From assembly GCF_016638705.1 (NCBI RefSeq), contig NZ_CP067341.1, positions 3,289,501 through 3,353,500 on the forward strand: a stretch of DNA of 64,000 nt. Direction: 5' to 3'. Shown here piece by piece: positions 34,877-42,754 of the stretch. Every line of letters starts with the position of its first letter. The first letter of the stretch is position 1. The notes beneath the pieces are model-generated. The model worked only from the letters and a program-made list of their open reading frames with translations. It ran no database searches and was not told where the DNA came from. The stretch is from Lysinibacillus agricola. GTDB taxonomy: Bacteria > Bacillota > Bacilli > Bacillales_A > Planococcaceae. A program made the translations under genes and the position numbers.

Positions 34877-34975
34877 AATGTGATCCAACACATATGCAAA
34901 TATTTGTTCTCATTTGCTGTTTTTGTAAAGATCACATTTTGAGTTTTACTCATTTAATAGGAAGAAACTCAAAAT
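34877..34975. repeat. Nested inverted repeats
   Basis: AATGTGATC (34877-34885) pairs with GATCACATT (34930-34938), and ATTTTGAGTTT (34936-34946) pairs perfectly with AAACTCAAAAT (34965-34975). No T-run follows either, so they are probably protein sites or a structured RNA. Confidence 0.5.
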
Positions 34976-35042
34976 AATTTATGTTATGCTTCTAATAAAC
35001 ACTGTAATATCAACGTTTTGAACAGATCAATAAAAATTAAAT

Positions 35043-35092
35043 AATAAAATACATAAAATCCATTGACGAATATAATCTATACATGGTAATAT
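35043..35092 (+). promoter_or_regulatory. Rightward promoter with AATAAAATACATAAA motif
   Basis: A perfect motif (35043-35057) ends 5 bp before TTGACG (35063-35068), and TAATAT (35087-35092) follows after 18 bp. It probably starts the transcript of the alpha-CTD gene. Confidence 0.6.
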
Positions 35093-35201
35093 AAGGACAG
35101 TTAAGAAATACAAAATAACTTACTTCCAAGTAATATTAAAATTAAGACTTGAAATTAAGTTATGAAAGACTTGCACTTTAAATAACAAAATACATAAAAA
35201 T

Positions 35202-35304
35202 AAGTACTTTATAAAGTCACCTAGTCGCCAAGACCTCTAACGAGTGAGCGTACAAAGCAACAAAGTAGCGATGACACGAGCATAGGTAATTTTATAAAGT
35301 ACTT
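35202..35304 (+). promoter_or_regulatory. Long-stem leader upstream of the alpha-CTD gene
   Basis: AAGTACTTTATAAA (35202-35215) is the exact complement of TTTATAAAGTACTT (35291-35304), and ACCTA/TAGGT (35219-35223/35283-35287) extend the stem inward. The 59-nt apical loop is GC-richer than its surroundings. It ends 8 bp before the AGGAGG ribosome site, so it may control translation. Confidence 0.6.
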
Positions 35305-35325
35305 ACTTAATAGGAGGAAAATATA

Positions 35326-35943
35326 ATGAAAAAATTTAATGTTGCTGAAAATATTATGGTTGTTACGTCTAAGGGTTTTAAAAATTCTATCCAATCGGCT
35401 GTAGATTTCACGTCGAGAGAGCACAACTCGTACGGTCAAACTATATATGATCGTTCATTTATCGCTACTATCGTAACATTCAATCCAGTAAATGAAGAAG
35501 TTGAATACTTCGCTGTTCGTGAGTTTGTAGACACAGACAATACCAAACGTATCAGCGAATTAATTCAAGATACAATTGCTCGAATTTCATCTAAAGAAGA
35601 GTATGTACAAAATGAATTAGTTGCTATTATTAAAGCTTCTGATTTTGAATATTATGGGCATGTAGGCTATCTATCTAAAGAAGAACAGGAAAACCGTAAT
35701 TTAAAATTAGAAAATAAATTTATGTCTTTGTATATCAATATTATCAGTCAAAACAATGATAATAACCAAGGAATTGAAGTATTAGAATTATCCATTCGTT
35801 CTTTCAACTGTTTAAAACGTGCTGGATATAACACAGTACAACAAGTAAAAAATGCTACTCTTGATGAAATGATGAAAGTTAGAAATTTAGGAAGAAATTC
35901 TTTAAATGAAATAGAACAGATTTTAAATATTAAATTCGTATAG
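35326..35943 (+). CDS. Phage protein with C-terminal RNA polymerase alpha-CTD
   Basis: The last 54 residues ([20 protein letters not shown] ... [16 protein letters not shown]) match the C-terminal domain of bacterial RpoA. Residues equal to E. coli R265, N268, C269, N294, G296, S299 and E302 are kept (R158, N161, C162, N187, G189, S192, E195); K298 is Asn. In RpoA this surface binds UP elements and activators. The first 150 residues replace the alpha N-terminal domain and are not recognised, so it is not an RNA polymerase subunit. AGGAGG precedes ATG 35326. It is the first gene of the rightward block. Confidence 0.8.
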   Translation: MKKFNVAENIMVVTSKGFKNSIQSAVDFTSREHNSYGQTIYDRSFIATIVTFNPVNEEVEYFAVREFVDTDNTKRISELIQDTIARISSKEEYVQNELVAIIKASDFEYYGHVGYLSKEEQENRNLKLENKFMSLYINIISQNNDNNQGIEVLELSIRSFNCLKRAGYNTVQQVKNATLDEMMKVRNLGRNSLNEIEQILNIKFV

Positions 35944-35951
35944 TCAAACGA

Positions 35952-36009
35952 ACTCGTCACAGCGAGTATAAACAGGCATTAAGCTGTGAGCGTTCCCTCT
36001 TCTTGAGGG
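35952..36009 (+). promoter_or_regulatory. Alternative hairpins in the 35943-36053 leader
   Basis: ACTCG/CGAGT (35952-35956/35963-35967) and CACAGC/GCTGTG (35958-35963/35983-35988) cannot form together; a third hairpin CCCTC/GAGGG (35995-35999/36005-36009) follows without a T-run. The arrangement resembles an attenuator or riboregulator. Confidence 0.4.
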
Positions 36010-36052
36010 AGGTTGCAACACAAAATACATATACACTTAGGAGAGAATTAAA

Positions 36053-36526
36053 ATGAAATTACAAAACAAAATCAGCGTATTATCTACTATGAAAGCTAAA
36101 GAGTTGCAGGAAGCAGCAAATAAAGAAGGTTTAGCATGGTATAACCGTGAAGAAAAACGCAAAATGCATAAAGGTGAAATTATTACAATGTTGACAGATC
36201 ACTACACTGAATTAGCTAAGTTAGAAGTTAAAGTAGAAAATACACAAAACAATGAATTAGAAATTGAAAATTCAACAACAGTACAACTTGTATCATATTT
36301 TAAAGAATTAGCTTCTAGTGTGGTATCAGCTGCTAAAGAAGATTATCAGCAAGCTACACAACAATTAACTAGTGTAAAACAGTTATTATCAGATGCAATG
36401 GTAAAACTTAATGACAAGCTAACTGACAAGCGAAACAAGCTTTTAGCTCGCAATTGGGCTTTAACTATCAACAATATTAAATGCATCTTATCAACAGCTG
36501 AACGAAAAATTAGTGCTGCAGTTTAA
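36053..36526 (+). CDS. Hypothetical protein with SAP/HeH-like N-terminus, 157 aa
   Basis: Residues 10-50 (STMKAKELQEAANKEGLAWY ... HKGEIITMLTDHY) resemble the small two-helix SAP or HeH fold used to bind DNA or the cell's transcription machinery. The rest is a long alanine- and lysine-rich helical region, probably coiled coil. AGGAGAG precedes ATG 36053. Confidence 0.55.
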   Translation: MKLQNKISVLSTMKAKELQEAANKEGLAWYNREEKRKMHKGEIITMLTDHYTELAKLEVKVENTQNNELEIENSTTVQLVSYFKELASSVVSAAKEDYQQATQQLTSVKQLLSDAMVKLNDKLTDKRNKLLARNWALTINNIKCILSTAERKISAAV

Positions 36527-36574
36527 TTAAAAATACTATTTTATAAAAATAATCAAGTAAAGGGTGTATGGAGA

Positions 36575-36745
36575 ATGAATATAGAAATAAAACAAAGCGA
36601 ATTACTTTCAATTATGGATGGTTTTAATGGTTTAAATTCAGAGGTTGAAACTACATGGAATTTATTGTGTAGGTGGAATGATATACACAAAGAAGCGAAC
36701 GAAAAACGAATGATTGAAAGTATTGAAAGATTTAAAAACAAATAA
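36575..36745 (+). CDS. Hypothetical protein, 56 aa
   Basis: A short helical protein (MNIEIKQSELLSIMDGFNGL). It starts shortly after AAAGGG and TGGAG sites and a TTTTATAAAA intergenic element. Not recognised. Confidence 0.5.
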   Translation: MNIEIKQSELLSIMDGFNGLNSEVETTWNLLCRWNDIHKEANEKRMIESIERFKNK

Positions 36746-36798
36746 ACTTTAATTAAAAACAGTATTTTATAAAATAAAAAGATTGGAGAATATAAGAA

Positions 36799-37011
36799 AT
36801 GAGAAAAATTAATTATAAGTCAATACCTGCCTATTTAGAATTAAGCAATAGAGAAATTGGTGCAAAACTTAAAAAAGAAGAAAAATCACATGAAAGCTAT
36901 GAACATGATTTAGTTTTTGAAAATGGCTTAGTATTAACGTTAGAAATTAACTATGATACAAACAAGTGGGATTATGCAAATCATTATATTAATGGGTACA
37001 AAGCTGTCTAA
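36799..37011 (+). CDS. Hypothetical protein, 70 aa
   Basis: Basic then beta-rich small protein. TTGGAG precedes ATG 36799. Not recognised. Confidence 0.5.
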   Translation: MRKINYKSIPAYLELSNREIGAKLKKEEKSHESYEHDLVFENGLVLTLEINYDTNKWDYANHYINGYKAV

Positions 37012-37035
37012 TTTCATAATAGTAAATATTATATA

Positions 37036-37107
37036 AATAAATACATAAAATAATTTGTATTTATTCCGAATTTAGACTACAATAAATTAGATAATAAAAT
37101 ACATAAA
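37036..37107 (+). promoter_or_regulatory. dnaN promoter flanked by two motif copies
   Basis: AATAAATACATAAA (37036-37049) ends 5 bp before TTGTAT (37055-37060); TACAAT (37078-37083) follows after 17 bp; a perfect motif (37093-37107) sits between the start region and the ribosome site. A repressor holding both copies would enclose the promoter. Confidence 0.7.
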
Positions 37108-37126
37108 CAAAAGGAGAATATTAATT

Positions 37127-38224
37127 ATGAAAACAACAATTAATCGCATCGAATTATTAGAAGGTCTTAAAAAGCTAGGACATTTTATTGACAGTAAAAC
37201 AAAACTACCTATCCTATCTGGTGTAAAAATTACAACAACAGAAAATAACACGTTACAACTAATTGCAGGAAATCAAGATGCAATGGCAAGTGTAGTGATC
37301 GATACGTTACAAACAGAAACAAGTGGATCACTGGTATTAGAATATAAGAAGTTGAATGACTTTTTAAAGAAATCAAAGGCACTTGATATTGAAATTGATA
37401 TGCTAGTAGATAATAAGGCAAATATAAAAGCAAGTAACATTGATTATAAATTAATGTTTACAGATGCAAACAAATATCCTTTACTACCTAGCCTTGAATA
37501 TGAGCGTATGACAATGGACGTCAACGAGTATAGACGCATGATTAACAATACAACTTTTGCAGTAGCTAAAAGCGAATCAAGACCAGTTTTAAAAGGTGTA
37601 TGTGTACGTACAGACAACTATAACCATATCGACTTTGTAGCGACTGACTCGCACAGATTAGGACGTTATACAGTGCCTAGTCAATTAGATAACATTGATA
37701 CAGTTATTGACGGTAAAACACTTGAAAAATCTGTAAAGATGTTAAATAAGAAAACTGAAAGTATTGAAATTGGATTTAATCAAGATTTTACAATAGTTCA
37801 GTTTGACAATGTGGAGCTATGCATTAAAAATATTGAAGGTAACTATCCAGATTTTAGTCGCTTAATTCCAGAAGATTTTAGAACAGAAGCAATTATTAAT
37901 AGTAGTCAACTAGTCGAGTCAATTGACATGTTAAAAACTATTGCCAAAGATGATCATAATCATGCCGTAAAAATGCAGTTAAACGGTAAAATTGAAATGT
38001 TAGCGGAAAGCTTTGAAAGTGGATTAATGACTGCAAATATCGAAGGTGAAAAAACTGGAGAAGATTTAAAAATTGCTATGAGTGCTATTTATTTAAATGA
38101 AGCAGTAAAAGCAATTAATGAAGAAAATACACAATTTAAATTCACTGGTTCTATGCGTCCATTTATTGCACTATCTAATGACAATAAAGCTATGCAATTA
38201 ATTTTACCAGTACGAATTGCTTAA
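37127..38224 (+). CDS. dnaN: DNA polymerase III beta subunit (sliding clamp) homologue
   Basis: The 365-residue protein begins like bacterial clamps (INRIELLEGLKKLGHFIDSK ... LPILSGVKI) and keeps later landmarks such as ATDSHRLGRYTVPS and NIEGNYPDFSRLIPE. It ends LILPVRIA, near the M-P-V/I-R clamp terminus that closes the partner-binding pocket. Length is close to the usual 365-380. As a ring it would tether DNA polymerase to phage DNA. A promoter flanked by two phage motifs precedes it and a terminator follows. SPbeta itself is not known to me to encode a clamp. Confidence 0.9.
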   Translation: MKTTINRIELLEGLKKLGHFIDSKTKLPILSGVKITTTENNTLQLIAGNQDAMASVVIDTLQTETSGSLVLEYKKLNDFLKKSKALDIEIDMLVDNKANIKASNIDYKLMFTDANKYPLLPSLEYERMTMDVNEYRRMINNTTFAVAKSESRPVLKGVCVRTDNYNHIDFVATDSHRLGRYTVPSQLDNIDTVIDGKTLEKSVKMLNKKTESIEIGFNQDFTIVQFDNVELCIKNIEGNYPDFSRLIPEDFRTEAIINSSQLVESIDMLKTIAKDDHNHAVKMQLNGKIEMLAESFESGLMTANIEGEKTGEDLKIAMSAIYLNEAVKAINEENTQFKFTGSMRPFIALSNDNKAMQLILPVRIA

Positions 38225-38234
38225 TTAAATATTG

Positions 38235-38256
38235 GAGGGAATTTCTTCCCTCTTTT
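38235..38256 (+). terminator. Terminator after dnaN
   Basis: GAGGGAA-TTTC-TTCCCTC followed by TTTT forms a compact rho-independent terminator 10 bp after the clamp stop. Confidence 0.8.
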
Positions 38257-38301
38257 CCTACTATTAAAATAATAAAATACAAAAAAGGATGGTAAATAAT
38301 T

Positions 38302-38670
38302 ATGAAAATCAAAAATATTTTACTTTCAGTCGTTACAGCTTTTACACTATTCACTGGAGCAGCTACAAATAATGATACCTTAGCTAAAGAAATAAAAGAG
38401 ACTTCAAATAAATATACTCATGTTCAAACGAACAACTTAAAAGACAATCAAACTGAATTATTCTATATATACAGTAATGAAATTGGACACTACTTCCTTG
38501 ATCCAAAGGCTGAATTCGAAAATGTAATTTATGTTGGGATTAATGATTATAAAATAGATGAGAATTTTAAAATTGATACCACTTCCATTCATCGTGGTAA
38601 AAAGTTTATTGGTACATTTGTAGATGATTCTTTATGGGAATTAACAGGATTGGAGGCTGTTGATGAATGA
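38302..38670 (+). CDS. Secreted hypothetical protein, 122 aa
   Basis: A Sec signal peptide (MKIKNILLSVVTAFTLFTGA) with likely cleavage near residues 20-30 precedes a soluble domain of about 90 residues. No lipobox cysteine is seen. It overlaps the next gene by 4 bp (ATGA). Role outside the cell unknown. Confidence 0.6.
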   Translation: MKIKNILLSVVTAFTLFTGAATNNDTLAKEIKETSNKYTHVQTNNLKDNQTELFYIYSNEIGHYFLDPKAEFENVIYVGINDYKIDENFKIDTTSIHRGKKFIGTFVDDSLWELTGLEAVDE

Positions 38671-38846
38671 GTATGTATAATCAATTTGTAAATGTAATGC
38701 AGAACAATATGTTAGAGCCTTTATTTAGTGACTATGAATCTTCTATAAATTTATATAAAGATCAATACAACAATAACGAGACCAACTTTAATTATGCTAC
38801 ATGGTTAGATAATCACATTGCACATGCAATTATTGACGGTTATTAA
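38667..38846 (+). CDS. Hypothetical protein, 59 aa
   Basis: ATG 38667 overlaps the preceding stop as ATGA, and TTGGAGG lies upstream inside that gene. Acidic protein of unknown role, perhaps a partner of the secreted protein. Confidence 0.5.
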   Translation: MSMYNQFVNVMQNNMLEPLFSDYESSINLYKDQYNNNETNFNYATWLDNHIAHAIIDGY

Positions 38847-38872
38847 AATAAATAAATTGGAGTGAATTAAGA

Positions 38873-39076
38873 ATGAAGTTAAATCGTGTACAGGCTGAAA
38901 TTATTTACTTTTCACTACTTCATACATTAAGAGAATGCAATATAGAATATGATGAAAAACACGAACAGCTTCAAAATGAAATTATTGATAGAAACGACGT
39001 AACGGACATTTTGGATCAATTAGACTTGTTTTATGATTTTATAGTAGCTGAAAATGAAATTACTTTTGATGATTAA
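38873..39076 (+). CDS. Hypothetical protein, 67 aa
   Basis: An acidic helical protein. TTGGAGTG precedes ATG 38873. Not recognised. Confidence 0.5.
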   Translation: MKLNRVQAEIIYFSLLHTLRECNIEYDEKHEQLQNEIIDRNDVTDILDQLDLFYDFIVAENEITFDD

Positions 39077-39149
39077 AACTTAAACTAAATGATATAACCA
39101 TTTCATTGTATGTCCCCTACCATATCCATAAAGTGAGGTGAACTAAATC

Positions 39150-39299
39150 TTGATGCAAAAATGTATAGCTACAATTGACAATTATTTTTGGACTCCAGAA
39201 GATGCTCCACAAGACAAAGTGTCATTCTATAAGATAGCTTTATCTGTCAACGCTATAGCAATTTTGATGTTCATATTTGTAATCGCTAAAATTAATTAA
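39150..39299 (+). CDS. Small membrane protein, 49 aa
   Basis: A soluble N-terminus (QKCIATIDNYFWTPEDAPQ) leads into one C-terminal membrane segment (IALSVNAIAILMFIFVIA). TTG 39150 is best spaced from GAGGTG; ATG 39153 is the alternative. Confidence 0.5.
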   Translation: MMQKCIATIDNYFWTPEDAPQDKVSFYKIALSVNAIAILMFIFVIAKIN

Positions 39300-39345
39300 T
39301 AAAATACATAAAACTAGTTGTAATTTATCTGTAGTAGTGTATAAT
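39298..39345 (+). promoter_or_regulatory. Promoter with AATAAAATACATAAA motif
   Basis: A perfect motif (39298-39312) ends 5 bp before TTGTAA (39318-39323); TATAAT (39340-39345) follows after 16 bp. It drives the 39383 gene. Confidence 0.7.
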
Positions 39346-39382
39346 AAGTATTAACAAATATATTAATTGGAGGTTGAAACAA

Positions 39383-39757
39383 ATGAAAGAAATCAATGTA
39401 AGTAACCCAGAGATTACAATTAATGGCTTAGAGTTTTTACAAGACCATGACCTTTATGAAATACAATTCAGTAACTTTGTTGGTAGCTTTTCTTCTGTAA
39501 TGAATTACCTTTATAAAATGGCAGTAGTAGTAGAAAAAGAATTTAATGATACTCATGGATACGAAATCATTGGAGAATATGCAAGTGTTGGAAGTTTGAG
39601 AAAAAACGGTTTAAAAGTTCCAAATGAAGCTGTTGCAATAGATCAGGTCGTTAGAATGAACGTATTTAATTATGATGAAGCATACGTAATAGAAGTTGAT
39701 GAACTAAAAGGAATTGTATCTGAAATGTACCATTTAATTGAGTCATACACAAATTGA
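39383..39757 (+). CDS. Hypothetical protein, 124 aa
   Basis: Alpha/beta acidic protein. ATG 39383 has TTGGAGG about 9 bp upstream; TTG 39374 is too close to it. Not recognised. Confidence 0.55.
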   Translation: MKEINVSNPEITINGLEFLQDHDLYEIQFSNFVGSFSSVMNYLYKMAVVVEKEFNDTHGYEIIGEYASVGSLRKNGLKVPNEAVAIDQVVRMNVFNYDEAYVIEVDELKGIVSEMYHLIESYTN

Positions 39758-39786
39758 CTGAAGTTTATGAGCATAACGAGTCATTA

Positions 39787-39852
39787 AGTTGACTGCTTGA
39801 AAGCTAATCTAAGTAAGTAAATTAGTAAAAGTTATTTATTTAGATTAGCTTT
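39787..39852 (+). promoter_or_regulatory. Long hairpin between two small genes
   Basis: AAAGCTAATCTAA (39800-39812) is exactly complementary to TTAGATTAGCTTT (39840-39852), and flanking GACT/AAGTC bases extend it. A small AGTCA/TGACT hairpin lies before it. There is no T-run, so a structured leader is as likely as a terminator. Confidence 0.45.
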
Positions 39853-39920
39853 TAAGTCCGAAAAGATTTTATAATATATGCTTTTTATAAAAATAAATAC
39901 ATATAATGAGGAGTGTTAAT

Positions 39921-40364
39921 TTGGCTAGAAGAACAAAAGAAGAAATGTTTAGAATGAAAAATGATGTTACTTATTATCTACTACAAACAAAACTTGACCC
40001 ACACAGTGCTCATGAATTAATGATCAAAGAGCGTTTAGAAAATGGTCAAATGATTCCATACTATATCAAAGGAGTGAAGGACTTCATCAGTACATCTCAT
40101 GATTTAGCTTTAGAGTTAAACAGAGAGGAATTGATGAGAAAGAAAGATAAAGAAAAGTTTAAACAAAAGCAAGATATTGTGGATTATGTGCTAAAATTAT
40201 CACTACAAGATATAAAACAAATATATAATGAAAGAAAAAACAAACTACCAAAGCACGAATTTTTAGAACTACACTCACTTCTAATACTAAAAGCTGTTGA
40301 AGGAGAAATAAAAAAGAATGATGTAAACGATATTATAATTAATTTATTCCAGAGAATAGCGTGA
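39921..40364 (+). CDS. Hypothetical protein, 147 aa, TTG start
   Basis: A helical lysine-rich protein. TTG 39921 follows GAGGAGTGTTAAT; an in-frame ATG at 39906 overlaps that ribosome site. Not recognised. Confidence 0.55.
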   Translation: MARRTKEEMFRMKNDVTYYLLQTKLDPHSAHELMIKERLENGQMIPYYIKGVKDFISTSHDLALELNREELMRKKDKEKFKQKQDIVDYVLKLSLQDIKQIYNERKNKLPKHEFLELHSLLILKAVEGEIKKNDVNDIIINLFQRIA

Positions 40365-40501
40365 AATTGGATAATACTTATACAAGTATAATACACGTTC
40401 TTATGAATCACCTATCTACTTCTTTATGAATATGGTAGGTTATTTCCGTATATTTGTACGTGCTATAAATAAAGAAATTCAAAGTATGATAGAAAGCCCT
40501 T

Positions 40502-40870
40502 TTAGGACTCTCTATTTGAAACATCTTTCGATACTTCTTCTGCTATCGTTCGATCATATACAGTAAGAAGAACATCGTCTTCTGGAGGATAATCGTCATC
40601 TAATTCTAAGTAGTAACAATCATGCATATGAGCTAATCGCAAAAGATACAATAAATCATTCGGAATCTTAGAGACTTCTGTTTTCTCAAGATCAACCATA
40701 ATAAAATAACCATGATCATCTTTTGGATATATCAATAAATCTAAATTTTCAATATGATTTTTTAATATATATCTTGTGGTAGATGATATGTGCAATGTGG
40801 AAAATGTTAATATGTTTCGACTTAAAATTTTAACCATTCCTTTCGCTAGTTCAGAAAAGTATTTTATCAT
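40502..40870 (-). CDS. Hypothetical protein on the opposite strand, 122 aa
   Basis: Lies against the direction of its neighbours. A helical N-terminus precedes an alpha/beta part with an acidic patch (CYYLELDDDYPPEDD). No strong ribosome site is seen at ATG 40870. Opposite orientation suggests separate control, perhaps expression in the prophage. Confidence 0.5.
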   Translation of the reverse strand: MIKYFSELAKGMVKILSRNILTFSTLHISSTTRYILKNHIENLDLLIYPKDDHGYFIMVDLEKTEVSKIPNDLLYLLRLAHMHDCYYLELDDDYPPEDDVLLTVYDRTIAEEVSKDVSNRES

Positions 40871-40959
40871 TTCGTTTTCAAATAATCAATATTATCATAC
40901 TGAAGGACGTGTATTTTTAAGATAATTAATAAAATACAAAATGAAAAGGAGTTTTAAAA

Positions 40960-41334
40960 ATGAAAATTAAAATAGTAAAAGAAACAGGTTGCTTTATGTA
41001 CCTTGATGAAAATAATAACATGACAGACCATTTCTTTCTTAATATGTACCGTTTTGATCAATTACCTAATGAATTATTAGAAGCACTTAAAACACGCTTA
41101 GAGATGGAAAAAGTAATTCCTTTAGGAATATACAGTAATCTTTTTGACAACAGTTTATATTTAGTGTGTAAAAATAAGAAGTTTATCAATGATGATTATG
41201 CATTTACATTTAAGTATTCACCAGAAGGAATTGAAAAGGCTTTAGGACATGACTTTTATAATGAAAACATTAATAATACTAATAGAGGTTTCATCTCTCT
41301 ACATGACTTTAGAGAAGTTAAAACTGTGGTTTAA
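40960..41334 (+). CDS. Hypothetical protein, 124 aa
   Basis: Soluble alpha/beta protein. AAAAGGAG precedes ATG 40960, just after an AATAAAATACAAAAT motif variant. Not recognised. Confidence 0.55.
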   Translation: MKIKIVKETGCFMYLDENNNMTDHFFLNMYRFDQLPNELLEALKTRLEMEKVIPLGIYSNLFDNSLYLVCKNKKFINDDYAFTFKYSPEGIEKALGHDFYNENINNTNRGFISLHDFREVKTVV

Positions 41335-41340
41335 TTGCCT

Positions 41341-41625
41341 ATGATTACACGTAAAGTACATCATAAGTGTATTTATTCGCAAATTAAATATAGAACCACC
41401 TCCCCACTACCTACTACAAAATTAAAATTTGAAAAGTGGAAATGTGAACCGCTTCATAATGGGTAGTTACATTTTATAAACGTATGTAATGATGATATAG
41501 AAGAAAGTTTACGTGGAATAGAAATAATAAATGGAAAAGTAATTGAAATGATTAAAAAGACTGATGAAGAATATAGAATCAGATTTAAAAATAATAGAGT
41601 CTACAAGTTGAGTAAGTATAATTAG
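41341..41625 (+). pseudogene. Possible gene remnant with in-frame TAG
   Basis: ATG 41341 opens a 41-codon frame ending at TAG 41464-41466, and the same frame continues with clear coding character (EESLRGIEIINGKVIEMIKK...) to TAG 41625. The start lacks a ribosome site, so the true 5' end is uncertain. Confidence 0.35.
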
Positions 41626-41639
41626 TTTAAATTTTAAAT

Positions 41640-41688
41640 AATAAAATACATAAATAGTATTGTGTTTTATGCATTTATGGTATATAAT
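41640..41688 (+). promoter_or_regulatory. Promoter with AATAAAATACATAAA motif
   Basis: A perfect motif (41640-41654) ends 5 bp before TTGTGT (41660-41665); TATAAT (41683-41688) follows after 17 bp. Confidence 0.7.
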
Positions 41689-41726
41689 AGAATTATATTA
41701 AAGGAAAGGAGTTGAAAAAGTGAAGT

Positions 41727-41882
41727 ATGGATATTGAACATATTATTATGATAACAGGCTCAATCGTAGCAATCTTTAAAGGAATTACTTCTTCCTTAAA
41801 AGACATACATGATATGAGGACAAACAAAAAGCGACCATCTTCTAAGCCGTCCGCAAAACGCAAGAAGAAAAGTCGCAAATAA
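41727..41882 (+). CDS. Basic-tailed small protein, 51 aa
   Basis: A hydrophobic N-terminal half (MDIEHIIMITGSIVAIFKGI) leads to a strongly basic tail (KRPSSKPSAKRKKKSRK). It could be membrane-associated with a DNA-binding tail. AAAGGAG lies about 14 bp upstream. A G+C hairpin (AGGGGA/TCCCCT) follows the stop. Confidence 0.5.
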   Translation: MDIEHIIMITGSIVAIFKGITSSLKDIHDMRTNKKRPSSKPSAKRKKKSRK

Positions 41883-41942
41883 GTCGGAGGGGATTTATTC
41901 CCCTTCCCTATTGATAATAATATTACCATACTCGCTTAAAAT

Positions 41943-42128
41943 ATGCTAAAGAAAATCGGTTATCTAAATTTATTTTTCATTGTGTTTCTGCCATTCTTGA
42001 TGTATCAATGGATTGATTTCGAAAATTTGAATGTATTTGATTGGGTTATTATTGTATTGTATGGAATACTTGTGATTGTATTTATAGTTAGAATTGTAAT
42101 TGCTGCGATCGGATCAAAGGGAAATTAA
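41943..42128 (+). CDS. Two-pass membrane protein, 61 aa
   Basis: Two membrane segments (about residues 5-22 and 34-54, VIIVLYGILVIVFIVRIVIA) separated by an acidic loop suggest a holin-like or exclusion-type topology, though nothing else supports lysis. No clear ribosome site precedes ATG 41943. Confidence 0.5.
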   Translation: MLKKIGYLNLFFIVFLPFLMYQWIDFENLNVFDWVIIVLYGILVIVFIVRIVIAAIGSKGN

Positions 42129-42149
42129 AAATGAGAGTTATAATATTTT

Positions 42150-42186
42150 GAGCAGCTTAAATAAAATTAGCTGCTCTTTTCTTTTA
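42150..42186 (+). terminator. Rho-independent terminator
   Basis: GAGCAGCT (42150-42157) pairs with AGCTGCTC (42169-42176) and is followed by TTTTCTTTT. Confidence 0.85.
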
Positions 42187-42198
42187 GTTTTTTTATTT

Positions 42199-42246
42199 AA
42201 CAAAATACATAAAGTGGTTGTAATAAACCGAACTACGTGGTATACT
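42199..42246 (+). promoter_or_regulatory. Promoter with AACAAAATACATAAA motif
   Basis: The motif (42199-42213) ends 4 bp before TTGTAA (42218-42223); TATACT (42241-42246) follows after 17 bp. Confidence 0.7.
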
Positions 42247-42327
42247 ATATTTAAGTTAAAGATTTACATAAAACATTCACAAGGTTGTAGATGCAACACG
42301 GCATCAAACCTAAAGGAGAAAATTAAA

Positions 42328-42552
42328 ATGGCAGCATTACAAACAGAGGCAATCAAAGAATTAACTAAAGGTTTAACTCAAATTAAAGTAAATGGTGGAG
42401 ATGCTGAAGACTTTATTTACTTGGAAGATGGTAGTGACTTAGATCATGACAACTATGATATTGCTTTAACTGCATTAGGCTTTGATGGAACGCATAAAGA
42501 AACGGACTTTGACGCAGCACTAGAGAACTTCTTTCTAAACATTGTTATTTAA
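42328..42552 (+). CDS. Hypothetical protein, 74 aa
   Basis: Acidic protein (MAALQTEAIKELTKGLTQIK) with its own promoter and terminator, so it forms a single-gene unit. AAAGGAG precedes ATG 42328. Confidence 0.6.
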   Translation: MAALQTEAIKELTKGLTQIKVNGGDAEDFIYLEDGSDLDHDNYDIALTALGFDGTHKETDFDAALENFFLNIVI

Positions 42553-42567
42553 TTAAATACAAATTTT

Positions 42568-42595
42568 AAAACCACCTCACCAGTGGTTTCTTTTT
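42568..42595 (+). terminator. Rho-independent terminator
   Basis: AAACCAC (42569-42575) pairs with GTGGTTT (42583-42589), followed by CTTTTT. Confidence 0.8.
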
Positions 42596-42754
42596 ACGTT
42601 ACTGTCACTTATGATTAGTCATTATGCAATTAGTGATATAAATACATAAGAAAGGATTGTTGTATATTTGAATATAATTAGAGCTGATACAATGTATAGC
42701 TGCTCCACTTCCGCATTCGCAAGAATAAAATAAAATTGAAAAGGATGAGTAACT

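Larger units (their letters stand above)
33982..35325. other. 1.34-kb non-coding divergence region
   Basis: No convincing gene is seen on either strand. It holds promoter elements for both directions, a cluster of CTTACAAGTAAG-like sites (34247-34291), a 6-bp hairpin (TACAGC/GCTGTA, about 34430), long inverted repeats at 34877-34975, a motif-linked plus-strand promoter at 35043-35092 and a structured leader at 35202-35304. It separates leftward early genes from the rightward block. Confidence 0.6.

Noticed and set aside
35221..35439. Minus-strand open frame in the alpha-CTD leader
   Set aside because: It overlaps the structured leader and the start of the well-supported alpha-CTD gene, and has no ribosome site.
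17332..41625. Stop-codon reassignment to explain in-frame stops
   Set aside because: TAA, TAG and TGA are each seen once inside a gene and all three end many normal genes, so a changed code is not supported; gene decay or sequence error is simpler.
41884..41905. AGGGGA/TCCCCT hairpin as a terminator
   Set aside because: No T-run follows on the plus strand; it may fold but termination is not supported.
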